Shown here: piece after piece, positions 34,979 to 43,756 of the stretch
How positions within the stretch are numbered: position 1 is the stretch's first letter
Layout: each line of letters begins with the position of its first letter
Source: Croceicoccus pelagius
GTDB taxonomy: Bacteria; Pseudomonadota; Alphaproteobacteria; Sphingomonadales; Sphingomonadaceae
Length of the DNA stretch: 64,000 nt
Direction of reading: 5' to 3'
Assembly (NCBI RefSeq): GCF_001661915.1
Contig: NZ_LYWY01000037.1
Coordinates: forward strand, 186,001 to 250,000
Notes under the pieces: generated by a model
Databases searched by the model: none
Seen by the model: the letters and a program-made list of their open reading frames with translations, nothing else
What the model was told of the DNA's origin: nothing
Position numbers and translations under genes: made by a program

Positions 34979-37882
34979 ATGAGCGATGCCGACACGAAAA
35001 CTTCCGCCGAAAAACCCGCCGATTCTGCGAATCGCAAACCGCATCTCTACCTTGTCGACGGGTCGGCCTATATCTTTCGCGCCTATCACCGCCTTCCGCC
35101 GCTGACCGATCCCGAAGGCACGCCCGTCGGCGCGGTCTATGGCTATACGACGATGCTGTGGAAGCTGGCGCAGGACCTCGACGATGCCGACGGGCCGACG
35201 CACCTTGCGGTGATTCTCGACAAGGCGTCGCGTTCGTTCCGGCACGACCTGTTCCCCGAATACAAGGCGAACCGCCCCCCGCCGCCGGAGGACCTCGTTC
35301 CCCAGTTCCCGCTGATCCGCGATGCGACCCGCGCCTTCAGCCTGCCCTGCATCGAGGAAGAGATGCTGGAGGCCGACGACCTCATCGCCAGTTATGCCCG
35401 CGCCGCGACCCGCAAGGGCTGGGACGTGACGATCGTGTCTTCGGACAAGGACCTGATGCAGCTGGTCGGCAAGTGCGGGGATGCCGATGACGGGGTCGAT
35501 GGCGGCTGTGTCGACATGCTCGACACCATGAAGAACGCGCGCATCGACATTCCAGAGGTGCAGGAAAAGTTCGGCGTCCTGCCCGAACAGCTGGGCGACG
35601 TGCTGGCGCTCATGGGTGACAGCGTCGACAACATTCCCGGCGTGCGCGGCATCGGCCCGAAGACGGCATCGAAGCTGATCAACGAATACGGCACGTTGGA
35701 AGCCGTGCTAACCGCCGCGCCGGACATGAAGAAGTCCAAGATGAAGGAAAACCTCATCGAGCATGCGGAGATGGCGCGTCTGTCCCGTGAACTCGTGCAG
35801 CTGAAGGAGGATTGCGATCTTCCCATGGAGCTGGAGGACTTCGCGCTCGACGGCATCCCGCCCGATCCGCTGGCGGCGTTCCTGTCGAAGCACGGATTTA
35901 CCTCGCTGTTGAAGCGTTTGGGCAATGGCGCGGGCAGCCCTGCGCGTCCGACCGAACTCGATCCTGCCAAGGCCGAAAACGCCGCTGCCGACGCGGTCGA
36001 GGGCGCGACGCGCCAGCCACTGCCCGAATGGCCGAAGATTGATCTCGACGCGTATGAATGCGTGCAGAGCGTAGAACGCCTCGATGCATGGATCGAACGC
36101 GCCTTTGCCGCCCACGCGGTGGCCATCGATACCGAGACCAGCTCGCTCGACGCGATGCGTGCCGAACTCGCCGGTGTTTCGCTGGCGCTTGGCCCCAACG
36201 ATGCCTGCTACATCCCGCTGGGCCACGGCAGCGACGACATGTTCGCCGAAAAGCCCGAGCAGATCGCGCTGGATGTGGCGCTCGAAAAGCTCAAGCCCCT
36301 GCTGGAAAGCGATGCGGTCCTCAAGGTCGGGCAGAACATCAAGTACGACATCAACGTGCTGGCCCGTCATGGCATCGCGATGGGTCCGGTTGAGGACACG
36401 ATGATCCTGTCCTTCGACCTCGACGCCGGTCGCGGCGGAGGCGGGATCGGGCAGGCGCACGGCATGGATTCGCTGGCCGAAACGCACCTTGGACATACCA
36501 CCCTGACGTTCAAGGACATCTGCGGAACCGGCAAGAAGCAGATCCCGTTCAGCGCCGTCCCGCTCGACAAGGCGACGCGCTATGCGGCCGAGGACGCGGA
36601 CGTGACCTGGCGCTTGTGGAAAGTGCTGCGCCAGCGCGTGGCCGACGAAGGCGCGACGCGCATCTACGAGCGGGTGGACCGTCCGCTTATCCCCGTTGTC
36701 GCGGGGATGGAGCGCGAGGGCATCAAGGTCGACCGCGAGTTCCTGTCGGGGCTCTCCTCCGAATTCGGCGGCCAGATCGATGCGCTCGAAAAGCAGATCC
36801 ACGAAATGGCCGGAGAGCCGTTCACCGTCGGCAGCCCGAAGCAGCTTGGCGAAATCCTTTTCGACAAGATGGGCTACAAGGGCGGCAAGAAGGGCAAGAG
36901 CGGGCAGTATTCGACCGACCAGTCGGTGCTCGAAGGATTGGCCTCGCAAGGCGTGGACCTGGCCGCGCGCGTGCTCGACTGGCGCCAGCTGTCCAAGCTG
37001 CGTTCGACCTACACCGAGGCATTGCAAGAGGCGATCAACCCGCGCACGGGCCGCGTGCACACCAGCTACAGCCTTGTCGGCGCGCAGACCGGGCGGCTTT
37101 CGTCCACCGATCCGAACCTGCAGAACATCCCGATCCGCACCGAAACCGGCCGCCGCATCCGCGAGGCTTTCGTGGCCGAGGAAGGAAATGTCCTGCTGGC
37201 CGCCGACTATAGCCAGATCGAACTGCGGCTGGCCGCGCACATGGCCGACGTCCCGCCGCTGAAAGAAGCATTCGCGAACGGTGAGGACATTCACGCGCGA
37301 ACCGCACTGGAAATGTATGGCGAGGTCACGCGCGACACCCGTGCACAGGCCAAGACGATCAACTTCGCGATCCTCTATGGCATTTCGCGCTGGGGCCTTG
37401 CCGGGCGGCTGGGCACCGATGCCGACGAGGCGCAGGGCATGATCGACCGCTATTTCGAACGCTTCCCCGGCATCCAGCGCTATATCGTCGCCACGCTCGA
37501 GAAAGTGCGCGAGTGCGGGTATTCCGAAACGCTGTTCGGGCGCAAGACGCACTTCCGCAACATCAATTCGAAGAACCAGGCAGAGCGGCAGGGCGCCGAA
37601 CGCGCCGCGATCAACGCGCCGATCCAGGGCACCAGCGCCGACATCATCAAGCGCGCCATGGCCCGCATGATGCCGGCGCTGCGCGATGCGGGGCTGAATG
37701 ACGTGCGGATGCTTTTGCAGGTCCACGACGAACTCGTCTTCGAACTTCCCGAAGGCGACGTTGCCGCCGCCAGCCCGATCATCGAACGGGTCATGGCAGA
37801 GGCCGCGCTGCCGTCCGTCACTCTCGACGTGCCGCTGGGCATCGATATCGGCACGGGCAAGTCGTGGGGCGAGGCGCACTAA
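34979..37882 (+). CDS. polA: DNA polymerase I
   Basis: A 967-residue replication and repair polymerase with all three domains: N-terminal 5'-3' exonuclease (YLVDGSAYIFRAYH, residues about 20-300), proofreading 3'-5' exonuclease (AIDTETSSLD, QNIKYDINVLARHG and the YAAEDAD motif, so the metal-binding acidic residues are kept), and polymerase with DYSQIELRLAAH and LLQVHDELVFE. The start is ATG 34979; a TTG two codons earlier is unlikely. The 294-bp region before it holds the promoter of the divergent lipoprotein gene and its own promoter, with no gene visible. Confidence 0.98.
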   Translation: MSDADTKTSAEKPADSANRKPHLYLVDGSAYIFRAYHRLPPLTDPEGTPVGAVYGYTTMLWKLAQDLDDADGPTHLAVILDKASRSFRHDLFPEYKANRPPPPEDLVPQFPLIRDATRAFSLPCIEEEMLEADDLIASYARAATRKGWDVTIVSSDKDLMQLVGKCGDADDGVDGGCVDMLDTMKNARIDIPEVQEKFGVLPEQLGDVLALMGDSVDNIPGVRGIGPKTASKLINEYGTLEAVLTAAPDMKKSKMKENLIEHAEMARLSRELVQLKEDCDLPMELEDFALDGIPPDPLAAFLSKHGFTSLLKRLGNGAGSPARPTELDPAKAENAAADAVEGATRQPLPEWPKIDLDAYECVQSVERLDAWIERAFAAHAVAIDTETSSLDAMRAELAGVSLALGPNDACYIPLGHGSDDMFAEKPEQIALDVALEKLKPLLESDAVLKVGQNIKYDINVLARHGIAMGPVEDTMILSFDLDAGRGGGGIGQAHGMDSLAETHLGHTTLTFKDICGTGKKQIPFSAVPLDKATRYAAEDADVTWRLWKVLRQRVADEGATRIYERVDRPLIPVVAGMEREGIKVDREFLSGLSSEFGGQIDALEKQIHEMAGEPFTVGSPKQLGEILFDKMGYKGGKKGKSGQYSTDQSVLEGLASQGVDLAARVLDWRQLSKLRSTYTEALQEAINPRTGRVHTSYSLVGAQTGRLSSTDPNLQNIPIRTETGRRIREAFVAEEGNVLLAADYSQIELRLAAHMADVPPLKEAFANGEDIHARTALEMYGEVTRDTRAQAKTINFAILYGISRWGLAGRLGTDADEAQGMIDRYFERFPGIQRYIVATLEKVRECGYSETLFGRKTHFRNINSKNQAERQGAERAAINAPIQGTSADIIKRAMARMMPALRDAGLNDVRMLLQVHDELVFELPEGDVAAASPIIERVMAEAALPSVTLDVPLGIDIGTGKSWGEAH

Positions 37883-37990
37883 GGGGCGTGCTCCGCCGGC
37901 AAGCCGATTGACGCCGCGTCGATTGTGCCGGACAGAAGGGCGGGGCCTGTTGTAGCCTGCAAGACGGGCGTGTGGACGGTAAACACTAGA

Positions 37991-39322
37991 ATGCCATCGC
38001 AATTTCTCAGCATGTTGCGGTCCGACGAGACCGGAGGCACGCGCCAGCGCCGTGCGCCGATCCTGCTTGTCCTGACGCTGACGGCGATCGGCCTTGTCGG
38101 CAGCCTCCTGCTCGTCTGGTCCACCATCGCGAGCGAACGGGCAGAGCGTGCGCAGGTCGAGCGCACGAACGAGATCATGATCGCGCTTCGCGACATCGAC
38201 CGTGCTGCGATCAATGCCGAAGCGGGTCAGCGCGGCTATTTCATCACGCTCGACAAGCGATACCTCGCCACATACGAGTTCGGTCGCGCGCTTTACCCCC
38301 GCTCGATGGACAAGGTGAAGGCCGAGGTCGAGGCCGCCGGCATGCTCCCGCGGCAGAAAGAGCTGCTCTCTCTGATCGAGCAGCGCGCCGACACCAAGTT
38401 CGACGAGCTGGCCAAGACGGTGGCCATGATCGATCGCGGCGAAATCCGCGACGCGCAGCAGCGTATTCTTTCCGACGAAGGCCGCATCGCGATGGAGCGG
38501 CTGAGGAATTCGCTCTCCGAAATGGAAGCGCTTGAGCAAGGCATTCTCGCTTCGGCCACGCAGGAAGCGTCGGCGGCGGAAGACCGCGTGCTGCCGCTGC
38601 TTTCGATCACGCTGCTGCTGACGCTCGGCTCGCTGGGGCTGGGCCTGTGGTCCACCGTGCGCGCCACTCATGCCGAGGCGCAGGCCGCGCAGGCTGCGGA
38701 ACTGGCCGAAGCGCGCGACAGGGCGGACCTTCTGGCGCACGAACTGAACCACCGGGTGAAGAACCTGTTTGCCGTCATTCTCGCCATCGTGAGGATGAGC
38801 GCGCGTGACAAGCCCGAGGCAAAACCTGTCGTCGACAGCATTTCGGCCCGCATCCACGCCCTGCTCGACGCGCACGAGGCGACGCAGGGCAAGGGCACCG
38901 ACGGGACGGCGCGGATGCGCGTACTGGTCGACAAGGTGCTCGCGCCCTATTCGGACGAGGGCAACAAGTTCGAGGTATCGGGCCCCGATGTCGAACTGAC
39001 CCCGCGCGAGGCGACGCCGCTGGGCCTGGTGCTCCACGAACTGGCGACGAACGCGGTCAAGTATGGCGCGTGGTCGAACGTGGGCGGCATAATCGCCATC
39101 GACTGGACTTACGAAGGCGCGGGCGATGATCGCGCCTTGCAGATCCGCTGGCGCGAAACCTCGCCTTCGCCCCAGGCGCCGACCGACCGGCAGGGCTTCG
39201 GCTCGATGCTGATGCAGTCGAGTGCCCGCCAGTTGAGCGGCAAGATCGATCGCAAGTTCGACGATCAGGGCATGACCGTGGACATCCGCTTTCCGCATAC
39301 GACGGCAGGCACGATCGCCTGA
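37991..39322 (+). CDS. CHASE3 sensor histidine kinase, HWE/HisKA_2 family
   Basis: A 443-residue membrane kinase. TM1 at 23-43, a periplasmic CHASE3 domain (about 48-195, with INAEAGQRGYFITLDKRYL), TM2 at about 200-222, a short coiled coil, then HisKA_2 with ELNHRVKNLFAVI (phospho-acceptor His254) and an ATPase domain with LVLHELATNAVKYGA. HWE/HisKA_2 kinases often lie in stress or light signalling and often lack a cognate regulator next to them, as here. ATG 37991 was chosen; the frame is open 22 codons upstream. 109 bp separate it from polA. Confidence 0.9.
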   Translation: MPSQFLSMLRSDETGGTRQRRAPILLVLTLTAIGLVGSLLLVWSTIASERAERAQVERTNEIMIALRDIDRAAINAEAGQRGYFITLDKRYLATYEFGRALYPRSMDKVKAEVEAAGMLPRQKELLSLIEQRADTKFDELAKTVAMIDRGEIRDAQQRILSDEGRIAMERLRNSLSEMEALEQGILASATQEASAAEDRVLPLLSITLLLTLGSLGLGLWSTVRATHAEAQAAQAAELAEARDRADLLAHELNHRVKNLFAVILAIVRMSARDKPEAKPVVDSISARIHALLDAHEATQGKGTDGTARMRVLVDKVLAPYSDEGNKFEVSGPDVELTPREATPLGLVLHELATNAVKYGAWSNVGGIIAIDWTYEGAGDDRALQIRWRETSPSPQAPTDRQGFGSMLMQSSARQLSGKIDRKFDDQGMTVDIRFPHTTAGTIA

Positions 39323-39395
39323 AGCGGGCCGGATCGCCTGTCCTTCGGGCCAGGGGGCGTTGAATGTTGCAGTGCAGCATCGTAGGTTCGCCGAC

Positions 39396-40496
39396 ATGCA
39401 AGCGATTCAGGACCTGCTCGCCGAAACCCCCGCGTGGATGATCGACGCCGCGATTGCGCTGGGTGCAGCCGCCCTCGCTATCGTGGCCGCGCTGGCCATC
39501 CACCGGATCATCTTCAGGATACTGCGCCGGTTCGCGAAGGGCAGCGACAGCAGCACCGACGACCTCCTCGTACGCAAGCTGACGCGACCTTCGCGCTATG
39601 GCCTCATCGCGCTTGGCCTCGTGCTGGCGGCGCGGGAAATTCCGTTGCTCGAAACGGTGTGGGAGCGGTTGGCAGGCTTCGTCATGCCCGCGCTGGTGGG
39701 CTGGATCGCGCTCGCCATCTTGCATGCCTTTATTCACGCGATGACGATTCGGGCCGATATCTCGGTCGCCGACAACCAGCGCGCGCGGCGCAAGCGGACG
39801 CGGCTGGCGATCTTTTCGCGCATTGGCACGGCGCTGATCATCTTTGTCACGGTCGGGCTGATGCTCCTTTCGATCCCCGGGGTGCGGGACATTGGCGTGA
39901 CGCTGATGGCGTCGGCAGGCCTGGCCGGTCTTGCCGTCGGCGCGGCGGCGCAGCCTGCGCTGAAATCGTTGATCGCGGGGCTGCAGATGGCGCTTACCGA
40001 ACCGATCGCCATCGACGACGTCGTGATCGTCGACGGCGAATGGGGCCGGATCGAGGATATCAAGACGACTTACGTGGTCGTGAAGATTTGGGACGAACGT
40101 CGCCTTGTCGTGCCGACGACCAAGTTTTTGGAAGAAACCTTCCAGAACTGGACCAAGCGCGGATCGCAGCTTCTCGGCTCGGTCATGCTTTACGTCGATC
40201 CGGCGACCGACGTTGGCCCGATCCGTGCCGAGTTCGAGCGCCAGATCGCCAGCCACGAACTGTTCGACGGGCGCGTGCAGAACGTGCAGGTCACCGACCT
40301 CAAGCCCGATTCCATGGAAGTGCGCCTGCTGGTCAGCGCCGTCGCCGCGCAGGAGCTTTGGGACCTGCGCGTCGCGATCCGCGAGACGATGATGGACTGG
40401 CTCCGTCGCGAAGTGCCCGAGGCCATCGCCAGCCAGCGCCTGCGCGCAACCGAGCCGGTGCAGATCGAAGGCGCCCGGGACTTCCCCCAAGGCTGA
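39396..40496 (+). CDS. small-conductance mechanosensitive channel family protein
   Basis: A 366-residue MscS-type protein: hydrophobic helices at about 14-34, 60-80, 88-108, 130-155 and the pore helix region with GVTLMASAGLAGLAVGAAAQPALKSLIAG, followed by the beta domain (EPIAIDDVVIVDGEWGRIEDI) and a cytosolic alpha/beta part (TNFLEETFQNWTKR-like segment). It would open under membrane tension to release solutes. The start is set at ATG 39396; a TTG at 39360 would add 12 unlikely residues. A bidirectional terminator follows 4 bp after the stop. Confidence 0.9.
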   Translation: MQAIQDLLAETPAWMIDAAIALGAAALAIVAALAIHRIIFRILRRFAKGSDSSTDDLLVRKLTRPSRYGLIALGLVLAAREIPLLETVWERLAGFVMPALVGWIALAILHAFIHAMTIRADISVADNQRARRKRTRLAIFSRIGTALIIFVTVGLMLLSIPGVRDIGVTLMASAGLAGLAVGAAAQPALKSLIAGLQMALTEPIAIDDVVIVDGEWGRIEDIKTTYVVVKIWDERRLVVPTTKFLEETFQNWTKRGSQLLGSVMLYVDPATDVGPIRAEFERQIASHELFDGRVQNVQVTDLKPDSMEVRLLVSAVAAQELWDLRVAIRETMMDWLRREVPEAIASQRLRATEPVQIEGARDFPQG

Positions 40497-40500
40497 TATG

Positions 40501-40529
40501 AAAAGGCCCGCCGTGATGGCGGGCCTTTT
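40501..40529. terminator. bidirectional intrinsic terminator between mscS-like and CDC48 genes
   Basis: aaaaggcccgcc-gtgat-ggcgggcctttt is a perfect 12-bp inverted repeat with A and T tracts on both outer sides. It can end both the plus-strand channel gene and the minus-strand AAA ATPase gene, whose stop is at 40532. Confidence 0.92.
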
Positions 40530-40531
40530 GT

Positions 40532-42835
40532 CTACTCGTGCTTGTTGTCGCGGGTTGGGCTCAGCATCCCCGGTGTCACGAACCCGATCGGGTTCACTTC
40601 GGCTGCACGCCGTTTCAGCTCGCCGCGCATCTTGGCGTATTCGGTTTCCATGTGGTCGGTGACCGTGGGGCGCGAATCCTTCAGCGCATCGTCGAAATCG
40701 GCCTTGTTTACCGAAGAGACGGAAGACCCTTCGCGCCGGATGGCGTTGAGGCCTGCGCGGCGCACTACGTCTTCAAGGTCAGCACCGGTGTAACGCTCGG
40801 TCTGCTTGGCGATGGCGGCCAGATCGACATCTTCGGCCAAGGGCATTGCCGAGGTATGGATCTTGAGGATGTGCAGCCGACCCGGCTCGTTCGGTGCGCC
40901 GACATAGACCAGCTCGTCGAAACGGCCCGGTCGCAGCAGCGCGGGATCGACCAGCGTGGGCCGGTTGGTGGCTCCGATAACGACGATCGACTGCAGTTCC
41001 TCCAGCCCGTCCATTTCGGCAAGGATCGTGTTGACCACGCGCGCGGTAACCTGCGGCTCGTTACCGCTGGATCCGCGAGCAGGGACAAGGCTGTCGATCT
41101 CGTCGATGAAGACGACGCAGGGCGCGACCTGTCTGGCGCGGGCGAAGAGCTTGGAAATCTGCTGCTCGCTCTCGCCGTACCACTTGGACAGAAGGTCGGA
41201 CGACTTCATCGAGATGAAGTTCGCCTCCGCTTCCTTGGCGACGGCCTTGGCCAACAGCGTCTTGCCGGTGCCTGGCGGGCCATAGAGCAGGAAGCCCTTG
41301 GCCGGACGGATGCCCAGACGCTTGAACGCATCGGGGTTCTTCAGCGGCAGTTCCACGCCCTCGCGCAGCATCTCGGTCGCATCGTCGAGGCCGCCGATGT
41401 CGGACCAGCCGACCGACGGGGCCTGCACCATGACTTCGCGCATGGCGCTGGGCTGAATGCGTTTTGACGCAGAGATGAAGTCGTCGCGGATGACTTTCAG
41501 GTCATCCAGCACCTCGGGCGGAATCGTGCGGGCATCGAGATCGATGCGCGGCATGATTCGGCGCACCGCGTCGATCGCGGCCTCGCGCGCAAGGGCGGCG
41601 AGGTCGGCGCCGACGAAACCGTGCGTCGTGCGCGCCAGTTCCTTTAGGTCCACGTCCTCGTCCAGCGGCATGCCGCGGGTGTGGATGGCAAGGATTTCGC
41701 GGCGGCCCTTCTCGTCCGGTACGCCGACGATGATCTCGCGGTCGAAGCGGCCGGGGCGGCGTAGAGCCTCGTCAATGGCGTCGGGCCGGTTGGTGGCCGC
41801 GATGACGACGAGGTTTGACCGCGCCTGGAGTCCGTCCATTAGCGTCAGAAGTTGTGCGACGAGGCGCTTTTCCGCCTCACCCTGCACGTTCTGGCGCTTG
41901 GGCGCTATCGAATCGATCTCGTCGATGAACACGATCGACGGACTGTTCTTCTCCGCCTCTTCGAACACCTCACGAAGCCGCTTTTCGGATTCGCCATAGG
42001 CCGAACCCATGATCTCGGGTCCGTTGATCAGGAAGAAGTTCGCGTCCGATTCGTTGGCGACCGCCTGGGCCAAGCGGGTCTTGCCGGTGCCCGGCGGGCC
42101 GTGCAGCAGGACGCCCTTCGGCGGATCGACGCCGAGGCGAGTGAACAGTTCGGGGTAACGCAGTGGCAGTTCGACCATCTCGCGAAGCTGTTGGATGGTC
42201 TCGCTCATTCCGCCGACGTCGTCGTAGTTGACTGATGCGCGCGCATCGCGCGGTTCCTCGAACTCGGCCTTCAGCTCGACTTCGGTATTTTCGTCGATGT
42301 GAACGATGCCCTTGGGGCTGGTCGACACGACGGACAGGCGGATTTGCGTCAGCGCATAGGCGGGCGCGTTGAACATGCGTGCGATTTCGGGCGGCATGTC
42401 CTGCACGCGCTGCTGCCCGCGCGTCGCGACAAGGTCGCCGGCAGTCAGCGGGCGGCCAAAGAAGTTGCGGCGCAGTGCCTCTGCCGGGCCCTGCAGGCGC
42501 ATCTCGCGCTGGGCCGGGGCAAAGACGACTCGCGTGGCGGGGCGCGATTCGGCCTTGCGGACTACGACATGCTCGCCAGACCCGACTTCGGCGTTGCCGC
42601 GTTCAAGCCCGTCGAGCCGGATCACGTCCAGTCCCTCGTCTTCGGGATAAGGCAGGAGAGCGCGGGCCGGCGTCGTGCGCTTGCCCTCGACCTCGATCAC
42701 GTCGCCTTCGGTAATACCCAACGTGGCCATCGCGGTGCGGGGGATACGGGCGATGCCGTGGCCCGATTCCTCCTGCTTTGCGGCTGCGACCTGCAGCTTG
42801 ACCTCGTTTTCGATCGCAGCGCCTGCGTCGGCCAT
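40532..42835 (-). CDS. CDC48/VAT-type AAA+ ATPase with two AAA modules
   Basis: A 767-residue ATPase of the p97/CDC48 family, which in archaea and eukaryotes unfolds proteins for the proteasome. The N-domain (about 10-190) has a double-psi barrel part (GIARIPRTAMATLGITEGDVIEVEG). Module D1 has Walker A GPPGTGKTR (246-254) and FIDEIDSIAPKR; D2 has GPPGTGKTLLAKAVA (about 520) and FIDEIDSLVPARG; both have arginine fingers in RRPGRFD/LRPGRFD. The C-terminus lacks the HbYX proteasome-docking motif, ending DNKHE. Such genes occur in some bacteria, including sphingomonads, and may stem from archaeal transfer. Partner protease unknown. Confidence 0.93.
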   Translation of the reverse strand: MADAGAAIENEVKLQVAAAKQEESGHGIARIPRTAMATLGITEGDVIEVEGKRTTPARALLPYPEDEGLDVIRLDGLERGNAEVGSGEHVVVRKAESRPATRVVFAPAQREMRLQGPAEALRRNFFGRPLTAGDLVATRGQQRVQDMPPEIARMFNAPAYALTQIRLSVVSTSPKGIVHIDENTEVELKAEFEEPRDARASVNYDDVGGMSETIQQLREMVELPLRYPELFTRLGVDPPKGVLLHGPPGTGKTRLAQAVANESDANFFLINGPEIMGSAYGESEKRLREVFEEAEKNSPSIVFIDEIDSIAPKRQNVQGEAEKRLVAQLLTLMDGLQARSNLVVIAATNRPDAIDEALRRPGRFDREIIVGVPDEKGRREILAIHTRGMPLDEDVDLKELARTTHGFVGADLAALAREAAIDAVRRIMPRIDLDARTIPPEVLDDLKVIRDDFISASKRIQPSAMREVMVQAPSVGWSDIGGLDDATEMLREGVELPLKNPDAFKRLGIRPAKGFLLYGPPGTGKTLLAKAVAKEAEANFISMKSSDLLSKWYGESEQQISKLFARARQVAPCVVFIDEIDSLVPARGSSGNEPQVTARVVNTILAEMDGLEELQSIVVIGATNRPTLVDPALLRPGRFDELVYVGAPNEPGRLHILKIHTSAMPLAEDVDLAAIAKQTERYTGADLEDVVRRAGLNAIRREGSSVSSVNKADFDDALKDSRPTVTDHMETEYAKMRGELKRRAAEVNPIGFVTPGMLSPTRDNKHE

Positions 42836-42937
42836 GAATTCGTCCTCGTCCTGTCTGGTACAGTGTCAAAGGACGAGATGGGGAGTGGTTCCGCCGTATG
42901 CAAACAGGCGTGACAGCATGCCTCGCGGATTCGAGAC

Positions 42938-42971
42938 AAAAAAAGGCCCGGGCGGAAAGACCGACCGGGCC
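42938..42971 (-). terminator. intrinsic terminator without an upstream protein gene
   Basis: On the minus strand GGCCCGG (42971-42965) pairs with CCGGGCC (42951-42945), an inner CGG/CCG extends the stem, and seven T follow (42944-42938). The nearest minus-strand protein gene upstream ends at 43176, more than 200 bp away, so the terminator more probably belongs to a separate small transcript in 42972-43072. Confidence 0.85.
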
Positions 42972-43072
42972 GTGTAAGTTTGGGAGAGGATGCCTGTAAG
43001 GCCCCCTCTGAATGCGGTTTCGGGCGGCATCTCGCAAGTGCGAAAAGGTGAAGTATGTTTGCGAAAAATGCA
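42938..43072 (-). ncRNA. candidate intergenic small RNA, about 135 nt
   Basis: The AT-rich gap 42836-43175 holds no credible protein gene but has, on the minus strand, a promoter-like pair (-35 TTTACC at 43106-43101, 16-nt spacer, -10 TATATC at 43084-43079), three possible stem-loops and a strong terminator. One stem is perfect: AGAGG-GG-GCCT-TAC-AGGC-AT-CCTCT between 43009 and 42985. A smaller stem is TTGC/GCAA at the 5' end. The single-stranded part includes CATCCTCTCCC, which resembles an anti-Shine-Dalgarno sequence. A trans-acting sRNA is the best reading; no family is recognised. Confidence 0.45.
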
Positions 43073-43078
43073 ACCTAC

Positions 43079-43106
43079 GATATAAATCCATGTTTTAAAG
43101 GGTAAA
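43079..43106 (-). promoter_or_regulatory. promoter-like sequence of the candidate small RNA
   Basis: TTTACC-N16-TATATC on the minus strand in an unusually AT-rich stretch; the predicted start is near 43072. The -10 box is good, the -35 box fair, and the 16-nt spacing is acceptable for the housekeeping sigma factor. Judged by eye only. Confidence 0.4.
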
Positions 43107-43175
43107 TTACGGATGTGATCAAAATCTGTTTGTAGTGATAGTATGAATCTGCCAGGCAAATTGTGCGACGCAGCA

Positions 43176-43625
43176 TCAAGGTTCGGTCGGGCGGGCGCAT
43201 CCCCTGAGGGTCGCCTTGCCGAGCCGCAGGGTTGCGGCGAAGGGGTAGCTGCGATCGGACATTCCGTCGGAACACGGCTCTTCCGTAACGGAAAGCGTCA
43301 GTGCCTCACCCTCCAGCGTTCCCGACAGGGCAAGCTCGTCGCGCTCGGTCTGCTCGCGCTGGATCTCGATCTGCCGGCCTTCCTGATCTTCGGGAGTCAT
43401 GTAGCGCAATTTCCCTTCGCTGACGTGAATGGCCCAGAACGGTTCTGTGCCGAGCACGCGAAACGACTGCGGGAAGCGCGATTCGCCCGTTAGTGGGGTG
43501 GCCGCTGCGTTTGGCGCGGGGGTAGGTTCGCTCTCCGATCCGGTTGGCTGGGGCTCGGGATCGGCGCCGCACCCCGCGATGGACAGGGCAAGGCACGCGG
43601 CGAAGAAGGGCTTGGTCGAGGTCAT
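43176..43625 (-). CDS. COG3650-type lipoprotein of unknown function
   Basis: A 149-residue lipoprotein: MTSTKPFFAACLALSIAGC with Cys19 in the lipobox IAGC, a Pro/Glu/Thr-rich linker (20-50), then a globular domain with RVLGTEPFWAIHVSEGKLRYMTPED and LTLSVTEEPCSDGMSDRSYPFAATL. This pattern (EPFW near the start and a CSDGMSDRxYP motif) is typical of uncharacterised lipoproteins in Gram-negative bacteria classed near COG3650. The ATG at 43625 fits the signal peptide; the longer frame is not supported. Confidence 0.82.
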   Translation of the reverse strand: MTSTKPFFAACLALSIAGCGADPEPQPTGSESEPTPAPNAAATPLTGESRFPQSFRVLGTEPFWAIHVSEGKLRYMTPEDQEGRQIEIQREQTERDELALSGTLEGEALTLSVTEEPCSDGMSDRSYPFAATLRLGKATLRGCARPTEP

Positions 43626-43756
43626 GGCCAAGGGGCTACCAGATGGGGAACGCAACGGCGAGCGGCCTGTTCTCGCGTGAATAGAGCCATTGCCTGCCCG
43701 CGCGGCCTCTGGCACCGGTGCCCGCCTTACCCGAACTTCAGGACGGAAAGCCCTAC

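Noticed and set aside
42866..43275. Protein-coding genes in the AT-rich gap 42836-43175
   Set aside because: The 66- and 97-codon frames run through a strong terminator or start inside the neighbouring gene, have no start signals and no recognisable domain.
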